This document shows, one piece after another, positions 28,405-37,802 of a DNA stretch of 38,518 nt (positions are counted from its first letter, which is position 1; each line of letters opens with the position of its first letter). Under the pieces are notes generated by a model. It was given only the letters and a program-made list of their open reading frames with translations, was not told where the DNA came from and searched no databases. Source of the DNA: Tubiluchus corallicola (taxonomy: Eukaryota > Priapulida > Priapulimorpha > Priapulimorphida > Tubiluchidae). The position numbers were made by a program, and so were the translations under genes. The DNA lies in NCBI GenBank assembly GCA_030141605.1, contig JAQGDQ010002397.1, positions 1 to 38,518 of the forward strand. Direction: 5' to 3'.

Positions 28405-30049
28405 TCACATCCTCTCCGGAGCAGATACTCCCAAGAGATGGAGTCCAAACGCAACCGCACTTGCAACCCCTTTTGCTAGAGACAAACGGGCATTCGTGAG
28501 GTTCTCGTCATCCTCCATGATGATCTTATGATTGTAGTAGTAGTTGTGGAACGCAGAAGATAAGCTCTTAAGAAAATACACAATCTTATGGGGCTCTCTG
28601 CTCAACGCTGCAGACTCTACAACACCCTTAAGCTCGCAAATTTTCTTAATTATATCTATCTCACTCTCTTCGGTTAATCTGTCTATGCCTTGCCCTGCTT
28701 TAAACTCTATACCCCTCTCCGACGCATTTTTTATAAGGCTGCAAACCCTTGCATGGACATACTGGATATAAAATACGGGATTTTCATTGCTCCTGCTTTT
28801 TGCAAGCTCTATATCAAAGTCAAGTTGTGAATCTATGCTTCTCATGAGGTAAAAAAATCTCGCCGCATCCACTCCAACCTCATCTATCAACCACTTGAGG
28901 CTAATAAAACTCCCCTTTCTCGTGGACATAGATATTCTTTCACCACGGCTCACGAGATTCACCATCTGTATGAGATCTATATTCATGGCACCCAAATCGA
29001 GCCCTAACGATTCAACGGCGCACTCGAGCCTCTTGACATACCCGTGGTGATCTGCTCCCCACACGTTTACAATTTTGTGAAATTTCCTGTCAAATTTATT
29101 TTTGTGATAAGAGATGTCTGAAGCAAAATAGGTGTACTCGCCACTATTTTTCCTTATAACCCTGTCTTTGTCATCACCATACTCTGAAGAGAGAAACCAC
29201 CAAGCTCCATCCTTTTCCAGAATGGCGCGCCTTTCTCTTAAAAGGTCGATGGACGCCTCAACATCACCACCTTCATACAGCGAGTTTTCACTGAACCACG
29301 AATCAAACTCCACATTAAACTCTTTCAGCTCACCTTCAATAGTAGCAAGTATGATTTTAGCACCAGAAACTTTACAGATCTTAAGCGCCTCATCTTCTGG
29401 CATGCTGACGAGATTCGGGTGAGCATTCATAAGTTCATTTGCAACGTCAACTATATAATCCCCCTGGTAGCCATCTTTCGGAAAAGGATAATCTTTGCCG
29501 CTCTTTTCACAAGCCCTCGAATAGATACTCTTTCCCAAGTTATCCATCTGGCTGCCCGCATCATTCACGTAGTATTCCTTCATAACATTGAAGCCTGCAG
29601 CACCAAATATCCTGGCGATACTATCTCCGTAAGCCGCTCCCCTGCCATGCCCCACATGAAGTGGGCCTGTGGGATTTGCACTGACAAACTCCACAATAAC
29701 ATCCTGCCCCATCCCTATGTCAGAACGAAATATAGCGGTATCTTCCAAAACTCGTCCCAGGTAATCCCTAAAATAGGAAGCATCTATCCAAAAATTCAAG
29801 AAACCCACTCCGGCAATTTCCACCTTCTCAAGGTAAGGAATATCCAGCCCCTGCACAATCTCTTTTGCTACATCGTGGGGAGATTTGCGGAACACCTTTG
29901 CAAGACTCATGGCAACATTTGATGCGTAGTCACCATTTTTTTATCCCCGGAACCTCAACAAGAAAAGCGGGCAAATCACCCTCATGCCCAATATCAGCGA
30001 CCATCTCACTCACTCTTTTCACGAGGCTTTCATAAATTTTTCTTTCCAT
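28405..30049 (-). CDS. argS: Arginyl-tRNA synthetase (frameshifted near the N-terminus)
   Basis: Class I synthetase charging tRNA-Arg. It contains the HIGH-type motif GPLHVGHGRG, the MSTRKG version of KMSKS usual in ArgS, and a C-terminal DALR anticodon domain ending in LHLLGVSAPERM. The longest uninterrupted frame starts only at 29910. Upstream the N-terminal domain continues: MERKIYESLVKRVSEM from an ATG at 30049, then VEVPGIK, joined to NGDYASNVAMSLAKVF if the seven-T run (+ strand 29936-29942) is read as six. The break is thus one extra base in a homopolymer. Restored length is about 547 residues, normal. Confidence 0.93.
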
Positions 30050-30124
30050 CAATTTAAAAACTCCTTTACAATGTAGATAGAATAAAAATTATATATTGAT
30101 AATTTCTTTTTTATATTAGATGAT

Positions 30125-31432
30125 ATGGTAAAAATGAGAAGCAAAATATCTGATTTCAACATACTTTTATTGGGGACAGACACTCTTGCTTTGCAAAAAG
30201 CTGTTAGCGGTAGCTTTCACGCTGCGGGTGTCGATGTGCTCGTTCTCGATCCTGAGAATGGTCTCCTGGTATTTCAAGAACTTAAGCCGGATGTGCTCGT
30301 AGTGAGTATTGATGAGGAAAAAGCGGAATATCTCAAATTAATCAAGAGAATATGTAAAGAGAATGAAACCATCAAAGCCCTCGTGATCGTCACACTTTGC
30401 AAAAATCTCAAGGAAGACTTCTGCGAAGAGGTTAGAAGTAACCAACAGATCAAGATCTTTCCATCCGATATTCAGAGTTTCCTCAGCGTAGTGGGTACCT
30501 ACTCGGACATAGTAATGGCAAAAAAGTCTACAGTGGCACAAGCAAAATTTCTCGACGACATCTTGGGGGAGATAAAACTCCACACGGTATATATCGAGAA
30601 CGGACATATCACCAGCATAAGCGAACACTTCAATGCTTTACTCTCGGGATACACTGAAGAAGGAGAGGTAAAGAGCACTTCCGAAATCTTTCGGTACGAT
30701 GATAACTATTTTACAGATAGCGTACCGGTGGACATGAGCGTACTGCTCATGACTATAGAGAAGGAAGGAAAGGGAATGGTCGTAAAGGTTGGCAATGCCT
30801 CGAACAGCAACGTATGTTATTTCCTGGCAAACAGATATTCTGTGGAGGGCAAAAAGGACGGCGATCAACTCGGCTTGGAAATCACCCACATATTGACGTT
30901 CATGGATATTACGGATATAGCTACGGAAAGGGATTCGTACTTGATCAAGGCACACGTTGATGAGCTGACAGGAGCGTACAATCGTTATAAGCTGTTTCTT
31001 GATCTGAGCAAAGAGATAAGGAGATCCGACCGCTATAAGAATGATTTGTCCATAGCGTTTATGGATTTGGACAACTTCAAGTACATCAATGACAACTACG
31101 GCCATGACGTCGGAGACACTGTGTTAAGACAGTTTGCAGCAGCTATTCTGGACACCACGAGAAACACTGATCTTCTGTTTCGCCTTGGGGGAGATGAGTT
31201 TCTTCTAATGATGCCGGAGACATCTATCATCTCCGCAGGAGGTGCTGCTGAGAGGATCAAGTCTGTTATAGAAAAAACGGAATGGGAAGCTCCATGCCCT
31301 ATCAATTTTAGCTGCGGCGTCACGACGTACAGCAGCGGAGAAGGACAAGAAGAATTCATAAGAAGAGCCGATAGGGCAGTCTATGAAGCAAAAAAAGAGG
31401 GGAAACACCGTGTAGTTGTCAAACACGCATAA
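30125..31432 (+). CDS. Diguanylate cyclase with degenerate receiver and PAS-like domain
   Basis: Makes cyclic di-GMP from two GTP. Residues 10-130 form a receiver-like fold in which the expected phospho-acceptor position in DVLVVSID reads Ser, so phosphorylation is unlikely. Residues of about 145-265 look like a PAS sensor (HTVYIENGHITSISEHF to THILTFMDITDI). The GGDEF domain covers 275-435: DELTGAYNR, FMDLDNFKYIND, the intact catalytic GGDEF at 355-359, and the inhibitory I-site RxxD (RNTD, 346-349) exactly five residues earlier. It should be active and product-inhibited. It is divergent from argS with a 75-bp gap. Length is 435 residues. Confidence 0.9.
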   Translation: MVKMRSKISDFNILLLGTDTLALQKAVSGSFHAAGVDVLVLDPENGLLVFQELKPDVLVVSIDEEKAEYLKLIKRICKENETIKALVIVTLCKNLKEDFCEEVRSNQQIKIFPSDIQSFLSVVGTYSDIVMAKKSTVAQAKFLDDILGEIKLHTVYIENGHITSISEHFNALLSGYTEEGEVKSTSEIFRYDDNYFTDSVPVDMSVLLMTIEKEGKGMVVKVGNASNSNVCYFLANRYSVEGKKDGDQLGLEITHILTFMDITDIATERDSYLIKAHVDELTGAYNRYKLFLDLSKEIRRSDRYKNDLSIAFMDLDNFKYINDNYGHDVGDTVLRQFAAAILDTTRNTDLLFRLGGDEFLLMMPETSIISAGGAAERIKSVIEKTEWEAPCPINFSCGVTTYSSGEGQEEFIRRADRAVYEAKKEGKHRVVVKHA

Positions 31433-31444
31433 AAAATGAACAAT

Positions 31445-32505
31445 CTACAAATTTTCTAACTTCATGTCACCAAATTTAATCAACTTTTTCTTCCTCATAA
31501 ATTCAGATATGCCAAGGGAGATTATCCCGGGCAATAAAAAGTAGATAAACACTATTTTGTCAGGACAACCGTGCTGCCGCCCATCTCTTCAAAGGACAAC
31601 AGAGGGCCAACAAGCCCAGCCGTACCCATGCCTGCGCCATATTTTGAATTTTCCATATGAAGTAGTGTGGTGGCTATGGGGCCAAGTATCGCGGAAGTTA
31701 GTATCGTGGGCAGCCATATTAAGGGTCTTAACATTATATTTGGCATCTGAAGCATCGAGGTGCCTAAGCCTTGCGCTATTAGCCCTTTAAATCCGTTCTC
31801 TCTGTAGCTTGAAACGGCAAATCCCACCATCTGTGTAGCACATCCAACAGTAGCAGCTCCTGCCGAGATACCGGACAAACCCAGTATTATTGCCATAGCA
31901 GCAGAACTTATGGGCAAGGTCAACAACATCCCCATAATAACAGCAATCAGCATCCCCATGATAAACGGCTGCTGGAGAGTTGCATAGTTAATCACCTCTC
32001 CGAGGAGCAGCATCAGCTTGGATATTCCAGGTCCCACGGCTATTCCAGCAAAACAGCCCACAATCATAGTAACAGCAGGCGTTACAACTATATCGAGAGA
32101 AGTTTTTTGAGAGACTATTCTGCCAGCTTCGACACCAGCCAACACAGCAACTAAGGCTCCTAAAGGATTGCCCGGGCCTTGCAATAAGACATCCCCACTC
32201 ACGAGCAACGTTCCACCTGTGAGAAATGAAGCATATGCTCCGAATGTACCGGATACGACAGAAGCCAATACAACCAGCCTGCTACCACCCAGGCTCAACG
32301 CCACTGCAACCCCAATTCCGGCACCCATCATCACAGTTGCAACAGCACCCAAGGATACAAGGAAATTTCCCACAACAGGATAATCAGAAAAGAGCAAACC
32401 CAACTGTCTAAGTATCAAACCAACGATCAGCGTGGCAAACAGACCCACGGCCATTGAGGACAGCGTCTTGATGACATATCTCTCGTACAGTGCCTTCAGC
32501 CTCAC
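31445..32505 (-). CDS. PTS EIIC-type membrane protein (PTS_EIIC_2 family), frameshifted near the end
   Basis: About ten hydrophobic segments with many Gly/Ala residues, starting MRLKALYERYVIKTLSS from a GTG with GGAG upstream. Motifs GPGNPLGALVAVLAGVE and LPISSAAMAI fit the PTS_EIIC_2 group, whose members are often orphan and whose substrates are unknown. The plain frame stops at 31552, but after one added base in the four-T run at 31555-31558 it continues as VFIYFLLPGIISLGISEFM then RKKKLIKFGDMKLENL, stop at 31445. This recovers the last helix and the family-typical basic tail. Restored length is about 353 residues. No EIIA, EIIB, HPr or EI gene is nearby. Confidence 0.75.
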
Positions 32506-32624
32506 TTAAACAAACGCTCCATAAAGAAAACAGCAGAAAGAACGTCGATAGCTGCTATTTTTACCGAGGAAGCACACAGTCACAACGTCAAAATATCCCA
32601 ACCGACGATATTTAAGGACTTGCA

Positions 32625-33410
32625 CTAATCGCCATATTTTACGGCACAACCCACAACGTTGAATCCTGCGTCAACATACATAACCTCTCCAGTGACACTG
32701 CGAGCAAGATCGCTGGCAAGAAATACAGCGGTATCTCCTACCTCTTCAATGGTGACCATTCTTCTCAAGGGTGCAAAATCTTTAAAAGCTCCGACAATAT
32801 CCTTAAATCCGGATATTCCACTGGCAGCCAAAGTCTTGATAGGGCCTGCAGATATCGCATTAATTCTGATCCCTTTTTCGCCAAGATCGCAGGCAAGGTA
32901 TCTTACAGAACACTCAAGGGCAGCTTTTGCAACGCCCATAACGTTGTACTTGGGAACAACTTTTTCAGCGCCGTAATAGGTCATCGTTATGATATTACTC
33001 CCTTCAGCCATTAACGGCTCAAAACCCTTCACAAGTCCAACAAGGGTGTAAACACTAATGTCCATGGTGGTATTAAAAGCGTCACGCTCAGTGTCCACGT
33101 AGCGAGTTTCAAGAGCTTCTCTCGGAGCATAAGCCACGGAATGAACGATAACATCCACTTGGCCAAATTTCTCCTTGGTCAGCTCGACAGCATTTGCAAT
33201 CTCTTCGTCACTACTTAAATCACACTGTTCGCAAATGGTGGCATTCAATTGCTTTGCAATGGGAGCAGCTCTCTTGCCGATCATCTCATTTGCATAGAAT
33301 ACGCCAAGTTCCGCACCCTGATCGACAAATGCCTTTGATATGCCGTAGGCAATACTCTTATCATTCGCAAGACCAAATATTAAGACCTTCTTACCATCCA
33401 AAAGACCCAT
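32625..33410 (-). CDS. fabI: Enoyl-ACP reductase FabI
   Basis: NADH-dependent last step of each fatty-acid elongation round. It is a short-chain dehydrogenase fold with the FabI-specific cofactor motif GLANDKSIAYGI, SVAYAPREAL, and the catalytic set Tyr145/146, Tyr155 and Lys162 in TYYGAEKVVPKYNVMGVAK. The substrate loop GPIKTLAASGI and the C-terminal VTGEVMYVDAGFNVVG follow. Length of 261 residues is standard. GGAGG lies close upstream of the ATG. It sits between radA and the EIIC-like gene on the same strand. Confidence 0.96.
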   Translation of the reverse strand: MGLLDGKKVLIFGLANDKSIAYGISKAFVDQGAELGVFYANEMIGKRAAPIAKQLNATICEQCDLSSDEEIANAVELTKEKFGQVDVIVHSVAYAPREALETRYVDTERDAFNTTMDISVYTLVGLVKGFEPLMAEGSNIITMTYYGAEKVVPKYNVMGVAKAALECSVRYLACDLGEKGIRINAISAGPIKTLAASGISGFKDIVGAFKDFAPLRRMVTIEEVGDTAVFLASDLARSVTGEVMYVDAGFNVVGCAVKYGD

Positions 33411-33481
33411 TAACGTTCCTCCTAAAAAACAAAATTTTATAAGATTTAAAAAAATACAATCTAGCGATTGTAGGTCTTTTT

Positions 33482-34816
33482 TCAGAAATAGTCAATCAGT
33501 TTCATTACGCTATCAATCAGCACGACCTCAGATTTTGCAGGCACTGCAACCATGCTCGGCACGTAGAATTTTCGCACTCCAAACTTGTACGCCTCATTGA
33601 TCCTCCCCTCCATGTTCGGCACCGTACGCACTTCTCCGGTAAGCCCGACCTCACCTATGAACATTTTGTCAAAACCGATACCACTTTCCCTATATCCGGA
33701 AATGAGAGCTGCACATATGGCCAGATCTGCCCCGGGTTCATTTACCTTCATTCCTCCTGCCACATTGAGATAAACATCCGCGACGCTCAAATTCACCCCC
33801 CCTTTCTTCTCCAGTATGGCAATGAGCATCACAAGGCGATTAAGATCAAAACCCATACTGTTCCGCTTCGGAAATTGAAAGAATGAAGTGGATACAAGGC
33901 TCTGTAACTCAACCAACAACGGTCTGCTCCCCTCCATAACGCTGCATATGCACTTGCCAGGGACAGGAACGCTTGACCCTCTATCGATAAATTTATTGAA
34001 ATCCGTCTCCAAAAGTCCCTTTGAACTCATCTCAAATATGCCGACCTCATTTGTAGAGCCGAAACGATTCTTGACGGAACGCAAAATTCTGACACCTCTA
34101 TTGTAGTCACCCTCAAAATAGAGAACTGTATCTACCAAATGCTCTAAAACCTTCGGGCCGGCAATAGATCCGTCCTTGGTTATTTGACCTACGATGAGCA
34201 CAGTGATGTTTTGACTTTTTGCCCTTTCCACCAGCTTATAGGTGATGTATTTGACTTGGGACACGGTCCCGCCAGCAGAAGCCATTGTCGAAGTTGTCAC
34301 GGTCTGTATGGAGTCCACAATTAGGAATTCCGTATCAATACCGTCGCACACTGAGAGGATATTCTCCAAAGAATTTGTGGGGAGCAACTCCAAATTTCCC
34401 GAATTGACACCCAGCCTATCGGCACGCATCCTTATCTGGATAGCTGACTCCTCACCGGACACATAGAGAACTTTTTTCCCAGCAGTGTCCAATAGTCCCG
34501 CTATTTGGAGCATAATCGTCGATTTTCCTATCCCCGGCTCACCCCCAATCAAGATGACTGAACCTTGGACTATTCCACCACCCAAGACCGTGTCAAACTC
34601 ATTAATGCCAGAGAGAAATCTAGATACGTCCACATCTTTGATCTCGTCAAGCCTTACGGATTTTGCAAATGTAACCGGGGCAACACCCGGAGAAGTCGCT
34701 CCTTTTATCTCCTCTTCTATGGAGTTCCAAGTGCCGCATTCTGAACACTTGCCCATCCATTTAGGAAATATCGACCCACAGTTACCGCACACATACACGG
34801 TCTTAATTTTTGCCAT
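33482..34816 (-). CDS. radA: DNA repair protein RadA (Sms)
   Basis: RecA-like ATPase and branch-migration helicase acting in recombination. The start ATG at 34816 yields MAKIKTVYVCGNCG; the frame extends ten residues further without a start as good. The zinc finger has Cys10, Cys13, Cys24 and Cys27. Walker A is GGEPGIGKST, and the RadA-specific KNRFGSTNEVGIFEM follows. The C-terminal Lon-like domain is present (GGMKVNEPGADLAICAALIS, FIGEVGLTGEVR). At 444 residues it is the normal length. It lies 38 nt downstream of the PHP gene stop. Confidence 0.96.
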   Translation of the reverse strand: MAKIKTVYVCGNCGSIFPKWMGKCSECGTWNSIEEEIKGATSPGVAPVTFAKSVRLDEIKDVDVSRFLSGINEFDTVLGGGIVQGSVILIGGEPGIGKSTIMLQIAGLLDTAGKKVLYVSGEESAIQIRMRADRLGVNSGNLELLPTNSLENILSVCDGIDTEFLIVDSIQTVTTSTMASAGGTVSQVKYITYKLVERAKSQNITVLIVGQITKDGSIAGPKVLEHLVDTVLYFEGDYNRGVRILRSVKNRFGSTNEVGIFEMSSKGLLETDFNKFIDRGSSVPVPGKCICSVMEGSRPLLVELQSLVSTSFFQFPKRNSMGFDLNRLVMLIAILEKKGGVNLSVADVYLNVAGGMKVNEPGADLAICAALISGYRESGIGFDKMFIGEVGLTGEVRTVPNMEGRINEAYKFGVRKFYVPSMVAVPAKSEVVLIDSVMKLIDYF

Positions 34817-34854
34817 GGCAACACTTGTGAAATAAATATTTATCAAAAAACCTT

Positions 34855-35604
34855 TCAGGAATAATAATCATACAAAGCCCTCACACTCTCTCTACTCCTC
34901 AAATGATATAGATGGTAAAGAAATTTATCCGGGAAGAAATTCAATATATTCTCGTCTGGTATACCAGCATCTTGGGCCATTTTAAGCGATTCCTCAACAT
35001 CCCCGACATCTGAAGACACGTGGCAATCACTAGATAGCACCACAGGCAAGCCTATGTTTGCCGCAATTTCTGCAATTTTCTCACAATTTGCCCGGCTGCC
35101 GGCTCTCGTACCCATCAGGGAGCTGTTGTTTAGCTCAACCAAGACGTTGTATTCCAAAGCCTTCCGTAAAACCGCTTCATAATCCACCGGAAAGCTTGGA
35201 TTGCCTAAGTGTCCAATGACATCAATCTGCCCCCTTGTGATAGCATTTATCATGGCGGAAGTGTTGTGCAGCACACCCATGTCATCAATTACAGCATCAT
35301 GGAAACTTCCTATTACCATATCGAGGTATTTAAAGCAGATGTCCGGCACATCAATAATGCCATCCTCATCCAGGATATTTGCCTCGACGCCACGCAATAT
35401 GTAGACGCCCTGCACAATTCTCGGAATTATTCGTTGGGAAAGAATATGATAATAGTTTACACCGCCCGGATATGAAGCCGCGTGATCCGTTAAGGCGATC
35501 ATCTTTAGACCTTTGGCACTTGCAACAGCTGCTAACTCCTCCATGGTTGAATGGGCATGACCGCTTGCAACGGTGTGGCAATGTGTGTCTATTAAGATAT
35601 TCAT
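34855..35604 (-). CDS. PHP-domain phosphoesterase (YcdX-like)
   Basis: Trinuclear-metal PHP fold. Metal ligands are visible as DTHCHTVASGHAHST (HxH plus further His), ALTDHA, GVEANI, GSFHD, GHLGNP and SSDCHV. This set matches the YcdX-type PHP phosphatases rather than histidinol phosphatase or DNA polymerase PHP domains. Length of 249 residues agrees. It is a cytoplasmic hydrolase; the substrate is unknown. It lies downstream of the ruv genes on the same strand. Confidence 0.85.
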   Translation of the reverse strand: MNILIDTHCHTVASGHAHSTMEELAAVASAKGLKMIALTDHAASYPGGVNYYHILSQRIIPRIVQGVYILRGVEANILDEDGIIDVPDICFKYLDMVIGSFHDAVIDDMGVLHNTSAMINAITRGQIDVIGHLGNPSFPVDYEAVLRKALEYNVLVELNNSSLMGTRAGSRANCEKIAEIAANIGLPVVLSSDCHVSSDVGDVEESLKMAQDAGIPDENILNFFPDKFLYHLYHLRSRESVRALYDYYS

Positions 35605-35622
35605 AAAACCAACCTCAAAGAA

Positions 35623-35685
35623 TTATCTGATAAATGCCAGTGCAAAAAGCACGAGCAACCATCTACTGCCATACTTTATGGGCAT
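35623..35685 (-). CDS. Possible 20-residue hydrophobic peptide after ruvB
   Basis: An ATG eight nt after the ruvB stop opens a 20-codon frame: MPIKYGSRWLLVLFALAFIR, basic start then a single hydrophobic helix, ending with TAA at 35623. No clear ribosome binding site is visible, although coupling to ruvB is possible. It may be chance; support is only composition and position. Confidence 0.3.
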   Translation of the reverse strand: MPIKYGSRWLLVLFALAFIR

Positions 35686-35692
35686 CTTAAGG

Positions 35693-36721
35693 TTAATCTT
35701 CATTGAGCAAACTTTCAAGGGTAGTCTTTTTATAATCCACATTCATGTGCTTATAAGCGACATGGGTAGCAACCCTGCCCCGGGGAGTTTTCTTCACAAA
35801 TCCGTTGTATATGAGATAAGGCTCGATCACATCCTCCAACGTATCCTTCTCTTCCGAAGTAGCAGCCGCCAACGTCTCTATCCCCACAGGGCCGCCTTCA
35901 TACTTCCCTATGATCGCAGACAGATACCGTCTATCTGAAGAATCTAAACCTTGAGCATCAATATCGAGCCTCTTAAGCCCTTCACTTGCAACACCGATGT
36001 CTATTAAGCCATCATTTAAAATATCGGCAAAATCCCTCACCCTACGCAATATCCTGTGGGCAATTCTCGGCGTACCCCTGCTCCTCTTGGCAATTTCAAG
36101 GGCAGCTTCTTCGGATATGCCGACATTCAACACCTTTGAACCACGCAAAACAATCGTTGCCAAATCATCGTCTGAATAAAACTCGAGACGCATTATCATC
36201 CCAAACCTATCCCTCAGCGGAGAGGTGAGAAGCCCCGCCCTGGTGGTCGCACCTACTAAAGTGAATCTGGCCAAGTCTATCCTAATAGTCCTAGCAGCGG
36301 GCCCTTGCCCCACTATTATGTCAAGCTTATAATCTTCCATGGCAGGATAGAGTATCTCCTCCACGGCGCTGTGAAGGCGATGAATTTCATCGATAAAAAG
36401 CACATCTCTATCATTTAGATTTGTCAATATTGCGGCTAGATCTCCGGATTTTTCTATGGCAGGTCCACTGGTAACTTTTAGATTGACCCCAAGCTCATGG
36501 GCAATAATATGCGCCAGGGTGGTCTTGCCAAGACCGGGTGGACCATAAAACAGACAGTGATCAAGGCTCGTCTCTCTCTTGATGGCAGCTTTCACGAAGA
36601 CCTTGAGATTTGCAATATTCTGCTTCTGCCCAATATAGTTTTCAAAATCCACAGGGCGGATAGAATCTACAAAATTTTCCCCTTCTAAAACCTCTCCAGA
36701 GTAAATATCTCTATCCATCAT
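35693..36721 (-). CDS. ruvB: Holliday junction branch-migration ATPase RuvB
   Basis: Hexameric motor that drives branch migration with RuvA. Walker A GPPGLGKT (60-67), Walker B DEIH (111-114), sensor GATTRAG (157-163) and the arginine-finger loop LRDRFG are present. The C-terminal winged helix contains [17 protein letters not shown]. Length of 342 residues is typical. The start overlaps the ruvA stop (ATGATGG). Confidence 0.97.
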   Translation of the reverse strand: MMDRDIYSGEVLEGENFVDSIRPVDFENYIGQKQNIANLKVFVKAAIKRETSLDHCLFYGPPGLGKTTLAHIIAHELGVNLKVTSGPAIEKSGDLAAILTNLNDRDVLFIDEIHRLHSAVEEILYPAMEDYKLDIIVGQGPAARTIRIDLARFTLVGATTRAGLLTSPLRDRFGMIMRLEFYSDDDLATIVLRGSKVLNVGISEEAALEIAKRSRGTPRIAHRILRRVRDFADILNDGLIDIGVASEGLKRLDIDAQGLDSSDRRYLSAIIGKYEGGPVGIETLAAATSEEKDTLEDVIEPYLIYNGFVKKTPRGRVATHVAYKHMNVDYKKTTLESLLNED

Positions 36722-37314
36722 CCCGTCAATTTTTTCAACGATTTGCGAAGCAGATCTTCAAAAGAATCGCCCTCCACAAAAAGTTCCTTAATAGCCCTAT
36801 CTATGTCTGCCCCCTTGTAACCAAGATTTTCAAGGGCACTCGTAACATCCGCCTTAATGGAACTCAAAGGAGCTTCAGCACAACTTGAAATGGATATCGC
36901 CCGCACACACTTGTCCTTTAGCTCCAACACCATCCTTTCCGCAGTTTTCTTGCCAATACCCGGCAATTTTGCCAACCTTTCCCACTCATTATCCGCAATC
37001 ATAGCCATCAGCTCATCAAGACCAACGCTACCCAGGATACCCAAAGCTATCTTAGGCCCAATCTTGGAAACCGACGTGAGGAGAAAAAAAGCATCCTTCT
37101 CCTCCCTGCTAAAAAAACCGTAAAGTAAGTCGCAATAAGAGTTCCCTTCGCTCTTCAACGTATGAAATACGTACAACTTTACATCCCCCCCAACCTCCGG
37201 CAGAGATGAATACGTAGACAGGGACACCAGTATTTCATAACCGATACTGCAGGTCTCTAAGACAACCCTATCTGTGGCTTTTTCCACTAAATTCCCGCGT
37301 ATGTAGGAATACAA
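36718..37314 (-). CDS. ruvA: Holliday junction DNA helicase subunit RuvA
   Basis: Tetrameric junction-binding protein that loads RuvB. The OB-fold N-terminus ([11 protein letters not shown]), the helix-hairpin-helix pair ([17 protein letters not shown] and [20 protein letters not shown]) and the C-terminal RuvB-binding domain are present. It begins with TTG, three nt after the ruvC stop, with GAGAGG about 10 nt upstream; no ATG is available nearby. Length is 198 residues. Confidence 0.95.
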   Translation of the reverse strand: MYSYIRGNLVEKATDRVVLETCSIGYEILVSLSTYSSLPEVGGDVKLYVFHTLKSEGNSYCDLLYGFFSREEKDAFFLLTSVSKIGPKIALGILGSVGLDELMAMIADNEWERLAKLPGIGKKTAERMVLELKDKCVRAISISSCAEAPLSSIKADVTSALENLGYKGADIDRAIKELFVEGDSFEDLLRKSLKKLTG

Positions 37315-37317
37315 ACT

Positions 37318-37797
37318 TCAATAACCTCTCATTTCATGATAAGCCAAGGTGATAGCACAAGCAAGAGCATCAGTAACATCAAGGGGCACACCATCGAGCT
37401 GCCTGTTTATATGCAGTTCGACCATTTTTTTCACCTGTTCCTTAGAAGCTTTGCCGTATCCTGTAAGCCCCTTCTTGATCTGAAGAGCCGTAAACTCCCT
37501 CACCTCAATCCCCCTGCTCACCACAGAAGCAATGGAAGCCCCACGAGCTTGACCCAACAGGAGAGCACTTCTAGGATTAACAGAATGAAAAACATCCTCC
37601 ACAGCAACGACGCTCGGCTTATATTTGTCTATCACATCGGACAAGCCCACAACTATCTTGCTCAATCTTTTGGGCAGATCGTCCCCCGCAGACGTTTTTA
37701 TAACAAAATGGGAAACGTACGCAACGCCCCCGTCACGTCCTTCGATTAAGCCAATTCCGGTTTGTCCAAGCCCTGGATCTATACCCAAAAAAAGCAA
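37318..37797 (-). CDS. ruvC: Holliday junction resolvase RuvC
   Basis: Dimeric endonuclease that cuts Holliday junctions. Catalytic acids D7 (FLGIDPG), E67 (VAVEDVF), D140 and D143 (PLDVTDALA) are all present. Length is 159 residues. The start is TTG, three residues before the conserved LGIDPG, with AGGT about 9 nt upstream and overlapping the yebC end region. It is the second gene of the yebC-ruvC-ruvA-ruvB series. Confidence 0.96.
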   Translation of the reverse strand: MLFLGIDPGLGQTGIGLIEGRDGGVAYVSHFVIKTSAGDDLPKRLSKIVVGLSDVIDKYKPSVVAVEDVFHSVNPRSALLLGQARGASIASVVSRGIEVREFTALQIKKGLTGYGKASKEQVKKMVELHINRQLDGVPLDVTDALACAITLAYHEMRGY

Positions 37798-37802
37798 AGG
37801 GA

